NCBI RefSeq assembly: GCF_003590795.1
Contig: NZ_QYUL01000002.1
Location: 1,667,001-1,731,000, forward strand
Direction: 5' to 3'
Length of the DNA: 64,000 bases
Origin: Azospirillum cavernae
GTDB taxonomy: Bacteria > Pseudomonadota > Alphaproteobacteria > Azospirillales > Azospirillaceae
The position numbers and the translations under genes were made by a program. The notes under the pieces are model-generated. The model was given only the letters and a program-made list of their open reading frames with translations, was not told the origin of the DNA and did no database searches. Shown here one piece after another: positions 52,335 to 59,882 of the stretch. How positions within the stretch are numbered: the stretch's first letter is position 1; each line of letters begins with the position of its first letter.

Positions 52335-55300
52335 ATGAAGGCGCGTTGGCTTCACATTTCGGATTTCCATTTCGCGGGCGGGGATCCCTATGACCGGAAC
52401 GTCGTGCTGAACGCGCTGGTCGCGTCCCTACGGCGTTTCCAGGACCAGAGGCATGGGGCCGATCTGGTGTTCGCCACCGGCGACATCGCACAAAAGGGGC
52501 AGGCCAGCGAATACGCCGCCGCGACCGGATTTTTCGACGCGGTGCTGAAAGAGCTTGGGTTGGGGCGGGAGCGGCTGTTCGTCGTTCCCGGCAATCACGA
52601 TGTGGATCGACGGCAAGGCAGCCGCCTTTTGCGAACGCTGGCGACGCGGGAGGATGCGGACGAGCATTTCGCCCCGGACATCGGAAACCCGCACATCACC
52701 TTGAAACAAAATGCGTTTCTGACGTGGTACAACCAGTATTTCAACGGAATTCGGGTCTTTCCCGAACGCACCACCTGCGGGCCGGTGGAGGCGGTGGATT
52801 TGCCGGGCGGTCGCGTCGGCGTGTTGCCGATCAACAGCGCCCTGTTTTGTCAGGATGAGAAGGATCACGCCAAGCTGTGGGTTGGCCGCCGTTGCCTGGA
52901 CGACGGGATTCGGGCGCTGGCGGGCTTGACCCCCAAACCGGCGCTGACGGTGGCCTTGCTGCATCACCCGCTGACTTGGCTGCACCCGGTGGAGCAGAGC
53001 AACATCAAGGCGATCTTGCAGCGCGACGTTGACGTTGTCTTGCGCGGACACATGCATGAAAGCGATGTGGACGACGTCGCCGGAGTGGCCGGGCGGGCGT
53101 TGCACATCGCGGCGGGAGCGACCTTTCAAAGTCGGCGTTGGCCGAACCGGGCCTTTTTCGCCAGCCTGGAGAATGGGCAGGTCGAGCTGTTTCCGATTCG
53201 CTACGAGGATAGCCCGCAAGAGGCGTGGACGCTCGACACCAGCCTGTTTCCTGGCCCTGGCTATCGCCGAGGCTTTCCCATTCCAAGCTTGTCCACGCCG
53301 ACCTCCCCGCCGCCGCTTCCACCACCTCCGCCGCCGCCGTCCTTGGCGGCGCCGCGCACCAACATTCCGGCGTTGCGGAAGCTGACGCTGGTTGGGCGGG
53401 ATGGGCTGTTGGCGCAGGTCAGCGCGGCGTTGGGCGCGCCGGAGCGGGATTCGGTGTTGGTGCTGCGCGGGGCGCCGGGGGTGGGGAAAAGCGAGTTGGC
53501 CCGCGAATACGCGCGGCGCAACGCCCACCGCTACCCCGGCGGCGCGTTCGTGATCGAGGCGGGCGGGCGGGCCATCGCGGTTGGCTTGGCCGAAATCGGG
53601 CGGGCGCATCTGGACATGAGCTTTCCGCCCGATCTGCCGCTGGACGACCAGGGCGTGCGGGTGGCCCGCGCGTTGCGCGCGGCGCCCTGTCTGCTGATTT
53701 TTGACAATGTCGTGGCGGTGGACGATATCCTCCCCTGGCTGCCGCCCGCCGGAACGCCCGGCCACACGCTGTTGACCTCGCTGCTGGATTCCTGGGGCGC
53801 GGTCGCCCCCGATCTGGCCGTTCAACCGCTGTCGGACGCCGACGCGCTGACATTGGTCGAACAGCTCGCCGGGGCGGAGATCGCCCGCAGCCATGGGGCG
53901 GCGCTGCTGCGGCAGGCTGGGGGGCTGCCGGTGCAACTGGTCCCGGCCTCCGCCACGCTGAAGAAGGAGGCGGAGCGTGGGCGGTTGGACGTCGTCGGCC
54001 TGTCGCTGGAGCCGTCAACGGAGCGGAGCTTCAGCGGGGTGTATCGGTTGCTGGAGCCGTCGGCGCAACTGCTGCTGCACGCGGCGGCCCGTTTGGAGTC
54101 GCAGGCCATCGCCAGCGATGCGCTGGCCGAGCATCTGACCACCGGGGCGGGCTGGACCGAGGCGATGTTCCGCCGACACCTCACCGCCTGTCTGGATCTG
54201 CATCTGCTGGACGGCGCGGCGACGCTGCGGATGCACCAACTCTTCGCCGCCTTCCTCAACGCGCAACCCGTGGCCCCAGCCCTGGCCGATTCGTTCCAGC
54301 GCGTCGTCGCGGCCCAGGCCCGCGCGTTGGTCGCGGTGGCGGATGAGGTGACGGACCAGCCGAACCGGGCGGATTTGGCGGCGCGCCTGTTCCTGTTCCA
54401 GCCGGACGCCGCGCGCTGGACCGTTTCGGGGGCGGTGCTGACGGCGGATGACGCCTTTGCGGTTGGCCGGGCGCTCTACGAGATTGGCCGGTTTGAGGAG
54501 GCTTTGGCGTGGGAGATGTGGGCGGTCGAGAACGCCGACCAGGAGGCTTCGGACGATCCGGTGGATCATGAGAGGAAGGGGGAGGGGTTCCACAATGTCG
54601 GCGGTTCCCTGTCCCGTCTTGGGCGGTACGCCGCCGCGCAGAACTGGTTTGAGCGGGCGGTTGCGGAGAAGGAGCAAGGCGACGCCCATGGCCGCGTCGA
54701 TCATAAGAGCCTTGGCAGCAGCCTGCACGAAGTGGGCATTTGCCTGTCCCGTCTTGGTCGCTATGCCGCCGCGCAAGAGTGGTTTGAGCGGGCGGTTGCG
54801 GAGGCGGAGCAAGGCGACGTCCATGGCCGCGTCGATCATGCGTACCTTGGCCGTAGCCTGCACCAAGTGGGCATGTGCCTGTTGGGTCTTGGTCAGCCCG
54901 CCGCCGCGCAAGAGTGGTTTGAGCGGGCGGTTGCGGAGACGGAGCAAGGCGACGTCCATGGTCGCGTCGATCATGCGAGCCTTGGCCGTAGCCAGCAACA
55001 AGTGGGCAAGTGTCTGTCGCATCTTGGTCAGCCCGCCGCCGCGCAAGAGTGGTTTGAGCGGGCGGTTGCGGAGAAGGAGCAAGGCGACGTTCATGGCCGC
55101 ATCGATCATGAGAGCCTTGGCAAGAGCTTGCATGAAGTGGGCAACTGTCTGTTTCGTCTTGGTCAGCCCGCCGCCGCGCAAGAGTGGTTTGAGCGTGCGG
55201 TTGCGGAGACGGAGCAAGGCGACGTCCATGGCCGCGTCGATCACCAAAGCCTCGCCATCAGCCTGGAGTCGGTCGGCGTCTGCCTGTCGGAGCTTGATCG

Positions 55301-55376
55301 ACCCGACGAGGCGCAAGTCTGGTTCGCGCGGGCGGAGGCGGAGAATGCTATTCCCAACGAACCCGGCGTTCGGTGA
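52335..55376 (+). CDS. metallophosphoesterase - NB-ARC (STAND) NTPase - TPR protein, NLR-like
   Basis: This 1013-residue three-part protein starts at ATG 52335. Residues 1-290 form a calcineurin-like phosphoesterase with all metal motifs: D10-x-H12 (HISDFHF), GD 49-50, GNHD at 86-89, HH at 210-211, and GHMH at 238-241. A Pro-rich linker follows (318-341). Residues 350-560 are an NB-ARC/STAND NTPase with Walker A GAPGVGKS (Lys385), Walker B LLIFDN (Asp457) and GLP (530-532). A winged-helix-like region comes next. From about 710 to the end there is a TPR array, its last six units being 45 residues each and nearly identical. The effector-NTPase-sensor layout is that of bacterial NLR-like defence proteins. 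Partners and trigger are unknown. Confidence 0.9.
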   Translation: MKARWLHISDFHFAGGDPYDRNVVLNALVASLRRFQDQRHGADLVFATGDIAQKGQASEYAAATGFFDAVLKELGLGRERLFVVPGNHDVDRRQGSRLLRTLATREDADEHFAPDIGNPHITLKQNAFLTWYNQYFNGIRVFPERTTCGPVEAVDLPGGRVGVLPINSALFCQDEKDHAKLWVGRRCLDDGIRALAGLTPKPALTVALLHHPLTWLHPVEQSNIKAILQRDVDVVLRGHMHESDVDDVAGVAGRALHIAAGATFQSRRWPNRAFFASLENGQVELFPIRYEDSPQEAWTLDTSLFPGPGYRRGFPIPSLSTPTSPPPLPPPPPPPSLAAPRTNIPALRKLTLVGRDGLLAQVSAALGAPERDSVLVLRGAPGVGKSELAREYARRNAHRYPGGAFVIEAGGRAIAVGLAEIGRAHLDMSFPPDLPLDDQGVRVARALRAAPCLLIFDNVVAVDDILPWLPPAGTPGHTLLTSLLDSWGAVAPDLAVQPLSDADALTLVEQLAGAEIARSHGAALLRQAGGLPVQLVPASATLKKEAERGRLDVVGLSLEPSTERSFSGVYRLLEPSAQLLLHAAARLESQAIASDALAEHLTTGAGWTEAMFRRHLTACLDLHLLDGAATLRMHQLFAAFLNAQPVAPALADSFQRVVAAQARALVAVADEVTDQPNRADLAARLFLFQPDAARWTVSGAVLTADDAFAVGRALYEIGRFEEALAWEMWAVENADQEASDDPVDHERKGEGFHNVGGSLSRLGRYAAAQNWFERAVAEKEQGDAHGRVDHKSLGSSLHEVGICLSRLGRYAAAQEWFERAVAEAEQGDVHGRVDHAYLGRSLHQVGMCLLGLGQPAAAQEWFERAVAETEQGDVHGRVDHASLGRSQQQVGKCLSHLGQPAAAQEWFERAVAEKEQGDVHGRIDHESLGKSLHEVGNCLFRLGQPAAAQEWFERAVAETEQGDVHGRVDHQSLAISLESVGVCLSELDRPDEAQVWFARAEAENAIPNEPGVR
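54560..55370 (+). repeat. tandem 135-bp repeats encoding TPR units
   Basis: Six consecutive units have a period of exactly 135 bp. The TGG codon of the WFERAVAE-type motif falls at 54645, 54780, 54915, 55050, 55185 and 55320. The middle units are nearly identical in DNA (for example GCCGCCGCGCAAGAGTGG), including third positions, while the first and last are more diverged. The array encodes the C-terminal TPR sensor of the NLR-like protein. Confidence 0.95.
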
Positions 55377-55608
55377 GACGCGCGCGGGCGGGCGCTTGAC
55401 GGGGTGGGGGTGTTTTCAGCCGGGGAAGGGGTGTTTCCGCGACGGCGGGTCCGTTGGGGCGGGTTGGTTTGGCGGCGTCTTGTTCCCCGTGCGGGGGGCA
55501 GGTTCGGATGGGCGCGCGGCCCTGAGAGCTGTTGGGTCGGTTTTGACAGACGTGAATTTCAAGCGCATGACTCAGTTTGCAGGTGCAGTGATCCGTTGGA
55601 GCATCGAG

Positions 55609-56319
55609 ATGAGCAAACATCGACCGCCGCCGATTTCTTGGCCCAGCAACAGCCCTGGCAAGGCGTCCGCCGTGCAGGAAAAAGGACCGGGTGGTCAGGC
55701 GCCGGTCTCGCCGCCAAGACATTCACCCCATGGCGGACCGGCCCAGGTGATACAGCGCTTTTTCAATGACCCGGCAATGGACGTCGAAATGGAGGATTCT
55801 GGGGTCATCGCCCAGCGACTGGCTCAGGAACCACGCCACACGGTGCATGGGGGCGGTCTGCGATTTCGCTACGCCCACACAGGCACTTTTTCAAAATCAA
55901 AATACATTATTTTGGCTCCAAGCAAATCAATTGTCACAAACGGCCATGGGGAGTGTCGAAAGCACCGCGTCAATGTGTTTATGAACGATGTTTACACCAA
56001 AATGTACATCACGTACGAAATACAATATTATAAGGACCCCAACAAATTCCCGGTCGTGTTTCTTATGCACATTGAAACCAAGGGGCACGGATACGATGAT
56101 TTGAAGGGGGTGGGGGCGTTGCTGGTTTTCGCGATGTGCAAGGACATTGTGGATCGCCATCTCTCCGACATCGAAGTTGCGTTGCCCGCCGCCGATCAAC
56201 GCGGTTTTTACGCCCATATGGGATTCGACACGTCGGTGATGGGACAGGCGCCCGGCAAGGCGATGACGGTCTTTCAGAAATCCCGAACCTCCGCGATCAG
56301 CCATTGGCTTCCGGCGTAA
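55609..56319 (+). CDS. GNAT-like domain protein with proline-rich N-terminus
   Basis: This 236-residue protein is not firmly recognised. ATG 55609 follows GGAG by 7 nt. The first 60 residues are Pro/Gly/Ser-rich and end in AQVIQRFFND. The C-terminal half looks like an acetyltransferase fold: IETKGHGYDDLKGVGALLVF (compare GNAT motif A), a helix, then IEVALPAADQRGFYAHMGFD, typical of the GNAT end. The coding DNA from about 55870 to 56120 is clearly richer in A+T than neighbours, suggesting recent acquisition. It lies 232 nt after the NLR-like gene on the same strand. An AQVIQR-type segment recalls DUF4157-type secreted toxin preambles, a weak resemblance. Confidence 0.6.
   Translation: MSKHRPPPISWPSNSPGKASAVQEKGPGGQAPVSPPRHSPHGGPAQVIQRFFNDPAMDVEMEDSGVIAQRLAQEPRHTVHGGGLRFRYAHTGTFSKSKYIILAPSKSIVTNGHGECRKHRVNVFMNDVYTKMYITYEIQYYKDPNKFPVVFLMHIETKGHGYDDLKGVGALLVFAMCKDIVDRHLSDIEVALPAADQRGFYAHMGFDTSVMGQAPGKAMTVFQKSRTSAISHWLPA
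55860..56130. other. AT-rich compositional island
   Basis: This stretch has runs such as TTTTTCAAAATCAAAATACA and ACGAAATACAATATTATAAG, in contrast to the very high GC of the chromosome. It lies within the GNAT-like gene. A second AT-rich stretch at 56790-56840 occurs upstream of the XRE gene. Together they mark the region after tRNA-Pro as foreign or fast-evolving. Confidence 0.8.
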
Positions 56320-56421
56320 ATCCGTCGTCGGCTTCGCCACCTGGCGTTTGACGCAGACGCCTCAAGACTCGCGATGACGGGGGATGCCGTTCGACAGCGG
56401 GCTGACCTGCTCAACCACGTT

Positions 56422-56607
56422 TCAGCGCAGGTCGATGCCCGCTTGGCGCAGGGTGCGGGTGAGGGCGGCGACGATGTCGGGGTCAACCTCGCCCGTTCCG
56501 TAATCAAAGTTGATTACGGCGTACCACGGAACCCCGGCTTTGCTCGCCAGCATCCGTGTCGACCAGCCAAGGCGCAAGCGTGCCGCTTGGCACTGCGTCC
56601 CGGTCAT
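56422..56607 (-). CDS. solo XRE-family helix-turn-helix regulator
   Basis: This 61-residue protein starts at ATG 56607 and reads MTGTQCQAARLRLGWSTRML, then ASKAGVPWYAVINFDYGTGE, then VDPDIVAALTRTLRQAGIDL. This is the pattern of short XRE proteins (xxARxLLGWSQxxLAxxAGV, with ...LExAGI at the end) commonly found in accessory or prophage-type regions. It opposes the GNAT-like gene and could control the locus. An imperfect palindrome at 56789 is a candidate operator. An upstream start would add 24 residues. Confidence 0.8.
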   Translation of the reverse strand: MTGTQCQAARLRLGWSTRMLASKAGVPWYAVINFDYGTGEVDPDIVAALTRTLRQAGIDLR

Positions 56608-56788
56608 GTTCGTCGACTCCACACGTAGCGTTGCCTGATGGCGGGCGGGGTTGGGTTGACCCAGGGGATGGCGAATCACGTCTGGCTCAATTCAAAACCG
56701 AACGCCGGTCAGCTTGAAGAATGCAGAAATCAGCCTTGCTTGTCATGTATCGGATTGTTGCAACTTTGCGCGGCCTGCCCTGAACAGA

Positions 56789-56803
56789 TGTCATAGTACG
56801 ACA
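56789..56803. promoter_or_regulatory. 15-bp imperfect palindrome upstream of XRE gene
   Basis: TGTCATAGTACGACA reads almost the same on both strands (TGTC-N7-GACA with further symmetry inside). It sits in the AT-rich part of the 264-nt gap between the XRE gene and the gene ending at 56872. It is a candidate operator; binding is not shown. Confidence 0.4.
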
Positions 56804-56871
56804 AATCATTAAAATTAAATTGAAAATCGAAACATGGGGGCCGGAGAAAGGGGCCGAGGATTGCCGCCTTG

Positions 56872-58020
56872 TCATGTGTTTTTCTGGGCCGCGCCCACGC
56901 AGGCCAAGAGGTTGGCCAACGCCCGCGCCTGAACGGCCAGAGGTTGTTGATCGCCGTCATTGGGCGGGCTGGGGGCCGGGCCGGGGGGCGGCGGGGCTGG
57001 GTTTTCCGCCAGCACGCTGTGAAAACGGGCGGCGATGGCGTGGGCGTGGTGGCGCAACACCTGTTCCAGCATGGCGAATTCCGGCGGTTTGGACGATCCC
57101 AAGCGGGCGCAGAACTGATGCAGAAGAGTCAACTGTTCCAGGGCCGACACCGCCAGACTGGGCGTCACGTCGGTCCGTCCGGCGGCCTTGCCAGCGATGC
57201 GGGCCAGCAGGTTGGCCAAGGCGTTCAGGGTCTTGCCGAAGGCCCGCAGGGCGGCTTCGTCCTCGGCGATGACGAAGGCGGTGCGCTCCTCCTCCCCATC
57301 GCGCAGGGCGTCGAGCAGGCGCAGGGCGACGGTCAGCAGATGATCGGTCTGCGACACCACGGCGACGTTGTCGTACAGGGTCAGCAGATCGGGCTTGCTG
57401 ATGAAGGCGCGGATGGTCTCGGCGGAGCGCATCAGCGTCAAACGGCTGAGACGGCGGGCGTGCTCCGACAGGCTCGCCAACCCGGATTGGTGGCCGAGGA
57501 TCTCCAGAACCCAGCGCACCGCCTCGATCCGCAGCAGGTCAAAGGCGATGCTGCGCAGGTCGGGGCCGTCGGGCGTGTCGAGCAGGACGCGCAGATGGTC
57601 GGTCGATTGCCGGGCGCTGTCGACCAGCGCGGACACGACCTCGTCCACCCGCGCGCGCAGCGGCGTGCGGGCGTCGCCGTGCCGAGCGAGCAGGGCGGCC
57701 AGCGCCTCGGCGGTCGTCACCGCGTCGGGCGCTCCGACGGCGGGATCGGCGATCACCGCGCGCAGATGGCGGCAGAGCGCGGCGGCGGCGAGCGCTTCCA
57801 GCGCCGGGCCATATTGGGCCAGCAGATGGGCGCGGCGGTCGGCGGGGCTGTAGGCGGCCAGAACGTCCAGCGGCAGTTCATGGCCCTTCGGGTTGGGCGG
57901 CAGGGGCAGGGCGACGGCCTGCGCGCGGATGGCGGCGGCGTCCGCCACGGTGGCGGCGCGACCGAGAGCGCCAGCCAGCGCCGCCCAGGCGGCGAGCGGC
58001 GGCGCGCGTTCGTCGGTCAT
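56872..58020 (-). CDS. helical protein of unknown function, partner of ATP-binding kinase
   Basis: I do not recognise this 382-residue protein. It is Ala/Leu-rich and largely helical without membrane spans (SIAFDLLRIEAVRWVLEILG, LTLMRSAETIRAFISKPDLL, ALRAFGKTLNALANLLARIA). It ends with a Pro/Gly-rich linker and a short helix. Its ATG overlaps the stop of the RsbW-like gene (58017-58020), so translation is coupled and the two products probably work together. It may be a target or scaffold for that kinase, which is inference from the overlap. Confidence 0.65.
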   Translation of the reverse strand: MTDERAPPLAAWAALAGALGRAATVADAAAIRAQAVALPLPPNPKGHELPLDVLAAYSPADRRAHLLAQYGPALEALAAAALCRHLRAVIADPAVGAPDAVTTAEALAALLARHGDARTPLRARVDEVVSALVDSARQSTDHLRVLLDTPDGPDLRSIAFDLLRIEAVRWVLEILGHQSGLASLSEHARRLSRLTLMRSAETIRAFISKPDLLTLYDNVAVVSQTDHLLTVALRLLDALRDGEEERTAFVIAEDEAALRAFGKTLNALANLLARIAGKAAGRTDVTPSLAVSALEQLTLLHQFCARLGSSKPPEFAMLEQVLRHHAHAIAARFHSVLAENPAPPPPGPAPSPPNDGDQQPLAVQARALANLLACVGAAQKNT

Positions 58021-58457
58021 GCGGGGCGCCCGGCCAGAAATTTGGTCAGCCGCACCAGATTGCGGCCAGCGTCGCGCCGGTAGTCGGCACGGTCCATCGT
58101 CTGCTTGACCAGAAACACGCCCAGCCCGCCGATGGGCCGGTCCTCGACGTCGCTGGTCAGATCGGGGGCGGCGACCTCGGTGAAGGGATCGAAGGGGGCG
58201 GCTTTATCCTCGATCTCCACCTGAAGGGTCGCGTCGTCGCAGCCAAGCCGCACGGTGATCGCGCGCGCAGGCGCGCTGGTCGCGTCGGCGTAGCCGTAGG
58301 TCACGATGTTGGTGATGAGTTCATCCAGGCAGAGATTGAGCTTGAACGCGATGTCGGGCGGCAGCCCGTTGCGGTCGGCGAAGTCATCCACCGTTTCGGC
58401 CAACCGCGCCAACTCGCTGAGGTCGGCGCGCAGATCCAGTTCGAGCTGGTCGCTCAT
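58017..58457 (-). CDS. RsbW-like ATP-binding protein (anti-sigma/serine kinase type)
   Basis: The 146-residue protein starts at ATG 58457 and is a stand-alone GHKL ATPase of the RsbW/SpoIIAB type. It has FKLNLCLDELITNIVTYGYA (N box with Glu and Asn), LQVEIEDKAAPFDP (G1 box) and RPIGGLGVFLVKQTMDRADY (G2 box). Such proteins phosphorylate anti-anti-sigma proteins or bind sigma factors in partner-switching. No sigma or STAS gene lies in the window, and the tightly coupled neighbour is unknown. A long in-frame upstream extension is Arg/Pro-rich and rejected. Confidence 0.9.
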   Translation of the reverse strand: MSDQLELDLRADLSELARLAETVDDFADRNGLPPDIAFKLNLCLDELITNIVTYGYADATSAPARAITVRLGCDDATLQVEIEDKAAPFDPFTEVAAPDLTSDVEDRPIGGLGVFLVKQTMDRADYRRDAGRNLVRLTKFLAGRPA

Positions 58458-58828
58458 GCGGTGTTGTCTCCGGCGCCTTGGCGTGATGGCGCGCTCTGCG
58501 TTGAGCCGGGGGGTGGTTTGTATGTGATGATCGGCGGGTTTCCGAACAAGCTCAATTCCTTTTGTCGCTTCGCGGCTTCCGGGGCGGGGCGGTTGGCCGG
58601 GAAAGATGGTCATCGGGGCGGGAAGGGCGCACAGTGACAAAACCGCGACCGGCCCGACCCAGAGGTTGAAGGGGCGGCGAGGCCCGCCCAGATTCCCGAT
58701 GGCGGTCCTGATGGCGCGGGCGACGCGCGTGGAGCGCGTCGCGGCCATGGAATGAAGCGCCGATGGCGGGTGTTTGCGGGTGTGGCCGCCCTGTGGCGGG
58801 GCGCCGGGAAACGGGGAGTGTTGACGCC
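58458..58828. other. 371-nt divergent intergenic region
   Basis: No gene was found between the leftward RsbW-like gene and the rightward Sel1 gene. It should contain both promoters. The only clear structure is a perfect 9-bp hairpin, GCGACGCGC-GTGGA-GCGCGTCGC (58721-58743). No sure promoter consensus was seen. Confidence 0.6.
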
Positions 58829-59662
58829 ATGCCGACGATCTGGACGGAAGCGATCTTGACTCAAGCGAGTTGGACCCAGGCGATCTGGACGCGGATGAAG
58901 GCCAGGATGGGGGACGCCGCCGCGCAGCACGCGGTCGCCGAAGCCCTGCGCGTGGTCGATGTCGCGGCGGCGGTTCCCTGGTATCGCCAAGCCGCGCGCG
59001 GCGGGCATGTCGGCGCGCAGACGATGCTGGCCTTTCTGCTGGCGAACGGCATCGGGGCGCGGGCGAACCCGCGCGCCGCCGTCGCCTGGTATCGCCGGGC
59101 GGCGCTGATGGGCGATGTCGGCGCGCAAAACAATTTGGGCTACATGCTGGAACAGGGGGCCGGGGCGCCGCGCGACGCCGCGCGGGCGGCGGGTTGGTAT
59201 CGGCTGGCCGCGCTTCAGCGCTCGGCGACGGCTCAGGTGAATTTGGCCCTGCTGCTGCTGGACGGGCGCGGCGTGGAACGGGACGAGGCGCAGGCGGTTG
59301 CATGGCTGCGTCTGGCGGCGGCGCAGGGGCATCCGGCGGGGCAGGTCCGGCTTGGCCTGTGCCTGCGCGAAGGGGTGGGGGTCGAGCGTGACCCAGTGGA
59401 GGCCGCGCGCTGGCTGCGCGCCGCCGCCGAGCAGGGCGATCAGGAGGCGCTGGCCGCGCTGGCGGGTTTGACGGCCGAGGAGGCCAATCACGCGCCGACG
59501 GCCGATCAACCGGCGCTGGCTCAACCGGCGCTGGCGGATTGCTCGGGCGATGAGGACGCGGAGAGGGGGCAACCCTCGGCGGATTGGCCGAGCGCCGATT
59601 GGCCACCCGCCTGGACAAAAGGCGAGGCTGTGGGTGGGCGGGCCTGGGTGGAGACGGTGTAA
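58829..59662 (+). CDS. Sel1-repeat protein
   Basis: The 277-residue protein starts at ATG 58829 behind GGGGAG. It contains about five Sel1-type 36-residue units, for example YRQAARGGHVGAQTMLAFLL, YRRAALMGDVGAQNNLGYML and LRLAAAQGHPAGQVRLGLCL. No signal peptide is seen, so it should be a cytosolic scaffold. The N-terminus has four imperfect pentapeptide steps (TEAIL, TQASW, TQAIW, TRMKA), and the C-terminus has duplicated PALAQPALA and PSADWPSADW. Sel1 proteins mediate protein contacts in signalling. The next operon starts 220 nt later. Confidence 0.9.
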   Translation: MPTIWTEAILTQASWTQAIWTRMKARMGDAAAQHAVAEALRVVDVAAAVPWYRQAARGGHVGAQTMLAFLLANGIGARANPRAAVAWYRRAALMGDVGAQNNLGYMLEQGAGAPRDAARAAGWYRLAALQRSATAQVNLALLLLDGRGVERDEAQAVAWLRLAAAQGHPAGQVRLGLCLREGVGVERDPVEAARWLRAAAEQGDQEALAALAGLTAEEANHAPTADQPALAQPALADCSGDEDAERGQPSADWPSADWPPAWTKGEAVGGRAWVETV

Positions 59663-59706
59663 CCCGGCCCGGTGGTTTCTTTGGTTTTTCTTTCAATTCA
59701 GAGATG

Positions 59707-59738
59707 TTTTGTCCAAATCGCCAAAGATTTAAACAAAA
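59707..59738. promoter_or_regulatory. 32-bp hyphenated palindrome upstream of sensor/MFS operon
   Basis: TTTTGT-CC-AAATC, a 6-nt GCCAAA centre, then GATTT-AA-ACAAAA make an 11-bp inverted repeat interrupted by one mismatch pair. It is in an AT-rich patch 145-176 nt before the sensor gene start and 45 nt after the Sel1 stop. It could be an operator or a terminator; no T-run follows. Confidence 0.5.
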
Positions 59739-59882
59739 TTTGTCAGCGGTTGGGGCGCGCCACCATCTTGTTTTACCGCTGCAAACCCCCGATCATGGTC
59801 CTATGACCGCTGGATCGGGCGGATGGCAAAGGGGTGGTGGAACCGTGGCTTTTGCGATGGGAACGTGTCCGGGAGCCGCCGC

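Noticed and set aside
54560-55370. CRISPR-like tandem array
   Set aside because: The units are contiguous 135-bp coding repeats in frame, with no spacers.
52133-57000. Prophage or integrative element with integrase
   Set aside because: No integrase, capsid or transfer gene was found and no second copy of the tRNA 3' end was spotted, so only an island-like region is claimed.
58458-59696. N-terminal extension of the RsbW-like gene
   Set aside because: The extra 413 codons are Arg/Pro/Ala-rich, overlap the Sel1 gene in antisense, and precede a proper ATG of a GHKL domain.
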